From Liolophura sinensis (taxonomy: Eukaryota > Mollusca > Polyplacophora > Chitonida > Chitonidae), in contig NW_027018488.1 in assembly GCF_032854445.1 (NCBI RefSeq), positions 1-21,645 on the forward strand: a stretch of 21,645 nt of DNA, given 5' to 3'. The translations under genes were made by a program, and so were the position numbers. The notes below the pieces were generated by a model. That model did not search any database. It saw nothing but the letters and a program-made list of their open reading frames with translations, and had not been told where the DNA came from. Positions 18,045 through 21,645 of this stretch are shown piece after piece; the first letter of the stretch is position 1, and every line of letters starts with the position of its first letter.

Positions 18045-18320
18045 CATAAACACCTGATCCCAGTACATGAACACATGATCCCAGGGCATGAATATCTGAT
18101 CGCAGGACATGAACACCTGATCCCAGTACATGCACACCTTATATCAGTACATGAGCACCTGATCCCAGGACATGAACATCTGATCCCAGTACATGAACAC
18201 CTGATCCCAGCACATGAACACATGATCCCAGGGCATGAATATCTGATCGCAGGACATGAACACCTGATCCCAGGACATGAACATCTGATCCCAGTACATG
18301 AACACCTGATCCCAGCACAT
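18045..18320. repeat. 21-bp minisatellite with 147-bp higher-order repeat
   Basis: The unit is close to acatgaacacctgatcccag plus t. A 21-bp step is seen at 18065 and 18086. Variant units recur in order: acacatgatcccagggcatg, then aatatctgatcgcaggacat, at 18071 and again at 18218, exactly 147 bp (seven units) apart, so a seven-unit block was duplicated. Frames stay open on both strands because 21 is a multiple of 3 (+ reads HEHLIPV-like heptads; - reads CSCPGIR-like heptads). These are by-products. Confidence 0.92.
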
Positions 18321-18336
18321 CGACAGTACACAGTAC

Positions 18337-18470
18337 ACTATTCCAGCATATGAACACCCACTACTCCACCACATGAACACCCACTCTTCCAGCACATGAA
18401 CACCCACTCTTCCAGCACATGAACACCCACTCTTCCAGCACATGAACACCCACTATTCCAGCGCATAAAT
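18337..18470. repeat. 23-bp minisatellite related to the 21-bp array
   Basis: Units of cacccactcttccagcacat plus gaa, with acat at 18371, 18394, 18417 and 18440 (23-bp step); the outermost units are degenerate. It shares acatgaacacc and ccagcacat with the 21-bp units just upstream, so one array probably arose from the other. Confidence 0.92.
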
Positions 18471-18483
18471 AAGTTATCCCAAT

Positions 18484-18745
18484 ATATTTATTTACCATTT
18501 CATTTGGTTAGTGTTATGCCATACTTAAGATAATTTTACTCACATGTGCATGTGAATGATAGCGGCCAGCATTATGATCAGAGAAAAACTGTGCAGAGCT
18601 CTAGGGAAAAACTCGACCATCCGTAGGTTGGTAGCAGACATTTCCACATACGACCTCGTTATCCAAGTGCACAAACACCTTGGTAGGGGCAGGTATTGAT
18701 CTGCAGCCTAATCGATCGCTAACCTAAATCTCCTGGACGTGCGGT
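18484..18745 (-). mobile_element. Diverged SINE with a different head
   Basis: The 3' part in reverse matches the dominant family (catttggttagtgttatgcc, gcggccagcattatgatcag, aactcgaccatccgtaggtt, agcagacatttccacatacg). The remaining part to about 18745 does not match the 14405 head; on the minus strand it contains agatcaatacctgcccc, B-box-like, and taggttagcgatcgattagg, A-box-like. This suggests a sister subfamily with another tRNA-like head. Confidence 0.6.
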
Positions 18746-18807
18746 TCCAATGAGGTTATAAACAAAGACCTGTCTGTTCTTGTGTGAGAACTGAGGAACA
18801 GCAGCTT

Positions 18808-18880
18808 ACCTTTAAGGAGCGTCAGAGTAACTACAGGCCAACACTGAACGAATTCTACAATATCGTCTGAAGAATTCCAT
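18808..18880 (-). CDS. Possible first coding exon with strong donor
   Basis: On the minus strand an ATG at 18880 (context gaaATGG) opens 24 codons and one extra base, ending in AAAG|GTAAGC at 18808. The frame begins MEFFRRYCRIRSV and continues with a hydrophobic stretch (VCWPVVTLTLLK). It could be a signal-anchor-like N-terminus. The next good acceptor with a compatible phase is at 12495, which would give a 35-residue product after a 6.3-kb intron. The start lies within a 22-bp tandem duplication (18869-18912), so an in-frame ATG-ATA-GAA also occurs just upstream. Unrecognised; a chance arrangement is quite possible. Confidence 0.2.
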
Positions 18881-18912
18881 TTCTATCATCGAAGAATTCC
18901 ATTTCTACCATC
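18869..18912. repeat. 22-bp tandem duplication
   Basis: gaagaattccatttctatca plus tc is followed directly by a copy with one change (accatc for atcatc). A partial third copy, gaagaaa, begins at 18913. Confidence 0.85.
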
Positions 18913-19026
18913 GAAGAAATACTTGATTTACTTCATGGCTTCAATAGCTAAATACTACATGTCTCTGAACATGTGACTAATTCTAGTGTGAAAGACAATG
19001 ATGGTACAAAAAAGATGTTCAATACA

Positions 19027-19057
<31 letters not shown>

Positions 19058-20050
19058 TGTAATTTATTTTGTATGAAATTGGGTTATTCATGTAACAATT
19101 GAAACTAACAGAGCCACATAGCTTTTCGTATCCCCCACTCCCTCCAACCCACATACACGTACATGTATGCTTTTTGTGGGATTTCTTTGCGCTTTTTTTT
19201 TTTTTTTTTTTTTTTTTTGCAGACAGCGAAAGACACTCTGAAACTACTGTATGTCAACTGAAGTCTGGCCTGTAAAAATGCAGGTCTGCATGGTGGATGA
19301 TTCAATCAGAATCGGATATAATTTGTCGCTTGAAAAAGCACTAAACTAATTATATGTACTATATTTCTTCAACCTAATCGCATGTGTGCAATTTGTTTAT
19401 TCAGGCATATTCTGAAGGCAGTATTTTGTGTAGACTGATAAAATCACACTTTTTCTGAAGCCCTGAAACTGGCCCATCCAACCAATGTAGTTCCTGTCCC
19501 CAAAATCAACTTAAAAATGAGCATAAATTGCACTGAAAGTTGCTCTTTCATACGCGAAAAAGGCTGAGGAATTAAGGTGCATACTAGTACATGTAATCCA
19601 ATGATCTGGACACAACTGGTTGCCTACTGCATGCAATCAGACCATGCTCTCAGTGTGGCATTTGCAGTGTTCAGGTGACGACCAAACCGAGTGATCATGG
19701 CTCTTGTTATCCCGACCACAACAGAATGAATCATTCACACTCCATTCGGCGCAGTGAATACAGCTATTGTCGTCACTGTGTTCAGGATACTGTGTCACTA
19801 TTCGGCGAAAACCATCATACATATATGTAAATGTACTTTAACAAAGTCATGTATATCCAGATCATAAACCCATCCCTATATTCAAATTAGTCATTGAGGT
19901 CAGAGGTCAAGGACCCCTCCCACAACTACGTGCTGTACTGCTGGCTTTGTAATTGTATCTAATGTGGCTACCATGTGCAATATGCAATGAACGTGTAGGA
20001 GTTGTGTTCCACTGTTCTCAAAATGTACTCCATCATCGATGTCACTGTCA
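18913..20050. other. Stretch with simple repeats, no gene seen
   Basis: A10 followed by about 12 AT units at 19026-19058, and T26 at 19193-19218 followed by gcag, which imitates a splice acceptor on + or marks an old poly(A) insertion on -. A minus-strand frame at 19637-19822 has no recognised domain. Confidence 0.45.
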
Positions 20051-20052
20051 CA

Positions 20053-20880
20053 TCTGCAAGTGCACCTGTCACATGTACAAGTGTACCTGTCACATGTACA
20101 AGTGTACCTGTCACATGTACAAGTGCCCCTGTCACATGTACAATATACAAAGTACACGTGTGACTTACAAGAGTACCTGTAGGTGTCATTGACAAATGTC
20201 CAAGTGTACCTGCCACATGTACAATATACAAAGTACACGTGTGACTGTCAAGAGTACCTGTAGGTATCATTGACAAATGTCCAAGTGTACCTGTCACATG
20301 TACAAGTGAACCTGTCACAATTATAATAAACAAAGTACACATGTGACTGTCAAGAGTACCTGTAGGTGTCACTGACAAATGTCCAAGTGTACCTGTTACA
20401 TGTCCAATTGCACCTGTCACATGTACAATAATATACAAAGTACATGTGTGACTGTCAAGAGTACCTGTAGGTGTCATTGACAAATGTCCAAGTGTGCCTG
20501 TCACATATACAAGTGTACCTGTCACATTTACAATATACAAAGTACAGGCGTGGCTGTCAAGAGTACCTGTAGGTGTTACTAACACATGTACAAGTGTTCC
20601 TGTCACAGGTACAACATACAGAGTACCGATGTGACTGTCAAGAGTACCTCTAGGTGTCACTGACAAATGTACAAGTGTACCTGTCATGTGTACAATATGT
20701 GAAGTACAGGCATGACTGTCAAGAGTACCTCTAGGTATCACTGACAAATGTACAAGTGTACCTGTCACATGTACAAGTGTACCTGTCACATGCACAAGTG
20801 TACCTGTCACATTTACAATATACAAAGTACAGGCATGGCTATCAAGAGTACCTGTAAGTGTCACTGACACATGTACAAGT
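20053..20880. repeat. Composite minisatellite: 60-bp blocks plus one to three 21-bp units
   Basis: The short unit acatgtacaagtgtacctgt plus c repeats at 21 bp (20071, 20092, 20113). A longer block with tacaatatacaaagtac, gtgactgtcaagagtacctg and ggtgtcattgacaaatgtcc interrupts it eight times. The word caagagtacc falls at 20168, 20249, 20351, 20456, 20558, 20639, 20720 and 20843. The spacings 81, 102, 105, 102, 81, 81 and 123 equal 60 plus one, two or three 21-mers, once with 3 extra bases. All spacings are multiples of 3, and a minus-strand frame of 300 codons (20870-19968) stays open, reading GTLDSHACTLYIV blocks alternating with VTGTLVH heptads. I see no domain in it. Confidence 0.92.
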
Positions 20881-20936
20881 GAAATGTCACATACTCTTTT
20901 CTCAGCTGTTATTGTTAACTTGACCTTGACACTGCA

Positions 20937-21005
20937 GTTTGATTGCGTTTTACGCTGTACTCAAGAATATTTCATTTATTCGACGGCAGTGAGCATTTTG
21001 GGACG
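20937..21005 (-). mobile_element. SINE 3'-end fragment
   Basis: gtttgattgcgttttacgct, gtactcaagaatatttcatt and cgacggcagtgagcatttt match the 3' end of the dominant SINE in reverse. The A/T tail is missing on its outer side, and similarity fades after gggacgacag. Confidence 0.8.
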
Positions 21006-21572
21006 ACAGTTCACTACATGTATTTGTTAAAAAATACTTTCAAGTTTTCATACTTTTACCAAAATTTATTACATTTGTTTTTCTTTAATTTTATGGACTG
21101 GTTTCAACAATGTGATTTTTAAGCATTATTTCCAAAGATGAAAATGTTATGCTTTGAAATCCCTTGAAAAATTTTTCAGACTTTCCACACTGCTATTTTG
21201 TCATATCACGAACTGTCAAAAACTGAAATTTACTAAAACCGTTTCATTCACCTCACAATTCATTCCTATCTTTAGGCACCTGTTTCTGACTACCTGTTGT
21301 ATTCATTAATTATGAACGAGCTTCTTTCAGATAAATCCCAGATAAGCACTTTTTCACAGTTTCACCTAAAATACCCTGGGAGTACATGCAATTAAATACA
21401 TCTATATATAATATCAAAAGTAGATCCTGTTCGTCTGTTTGTGTATTACACAAAATGATGAAAATTACCCTCAGACCAAATATAACCTGTAAGAATGCAC
21501 ACGCTATTATAACAAGTAGCCACACTTACATGCCAATATAAATAGACTGCTGGATGAGGGGAGGAGAGGGGC
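21006..21572. other. Stretch with no gene seen
   Basis: AT-rich unique-looking sequence. A 71-codon minus frame at 21310-21525 is hydrophobic at its start (MWLLVIIACAFLQVIFGLRV), which could imitate a signal peptide, but the rest shows no domain and there is no supporting context. Confidence 0.4.
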
Positions 21573-21593
21573 GGGGGGGGGGGGGGGGGGGGG
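21573..21593 (+). repeat. G21 homopolymer in a G-rich tract
   Basis: Twenty-one uninterrupted Gs preceded by gaggggaggagaggggc. It is strongly prone to G4 formation and to sequencing or assembly error, so the exact length is uncertain. Confidence 0.95.
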
Positions 21594-21645
21594 TCAAGAA
21601 TTTAAATGCGTCTGAGTATTGTGTAAATGTACAGATGGTATGGTC

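Noticed and set aside
18017-18449. Several open frames of 70-110 codons on both strands with heptad repeats such as HEHLIPV or CSCPGIR
   Set aside because: They arise because the 21-bp unit contains no stop in several frames. Opposite strands and multiple frames are open at once, and none extends meaningfully into unique sequence.
19193-19222. T26-gcag as a splice acceptor on the + strand
   Set aside because: A homopolymer of this length is better read as a microsatellite or an inverted poly(A) remnant; no open frame follows.
21310-21525. 71-codon minus frame with a hydrophobic start as a secreted peptide
   Set aside because: Only the first 20 residues resemble a signal peptide; the rest has no cysteine pattern or domain, and nothing nearby suggests a gene.

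Overview
The window looks like AT-rich nuclear DNA from a marine invertebrate, most likely a lophotrochozoan and probably a mollusc. The evidence is eukaryotic: dispersed tRNA-derived SINE copies, many minisatellites and microsatellites, no operon-like ORFs, and no long ORF that is not built from repeats. The lineage guess rests on the dominant SINE, whose 3' end reads gagtacggcgtaaaacacca followed by an AAATAAAT-type tail. I remember this as common in mollusc genomes, but I could not check it. No protein family was recognised, so the window is best read as intergenic or intronic.

Layout. Bases 1-650 are richer in CpG than the rest and carry a palindrome with a consensus CRE (TGACGTCA), two CCAAT motifs inside a repeated block, and two TATA-like 10-mers facing each other; this could be a promoter or first-exon region. 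Bases 900-7450 are AT-rich, with five fragments of the dominant SINE, a nested 17-bp tandem repeat, a G-quadruplex motif, several perfect hairpins and two weak exon candidates on the + strand. Bases 7464-7943 are a 27-bp minisatellite and 9603-9893 a 19-bp one. Two SINE-like copies with other heads lie at 8323 and 10370. Bases 11162-15221 hold two direct copies of a repeat of about 470 bp, a SINE lacking its 3' tail, a 104-bp triplicate and the only full-length SINE. Bases 16500-18750 hold a SINE foldback, a tRNA-like sequence, a 21-bp array with a 147-bp higher-order period and a related 23-bp array. Bases 20053-20880 hold a composite minisatellite (60-bp blocks separated by one to three 21-bp units) that keeps a 300-codon minus-strand frame open.

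Gene content. There are only weak exon candidates. The best is a minus-strand pair: an ATG-containing segment with donor AAAG|GTAAGC at 18808, and an acceptor with a textbook polypyrimidine tract at 12495. Their phases match and would give a 35-residue peptide. Whether any of this is transcribed cannot be decided from sequence alone.
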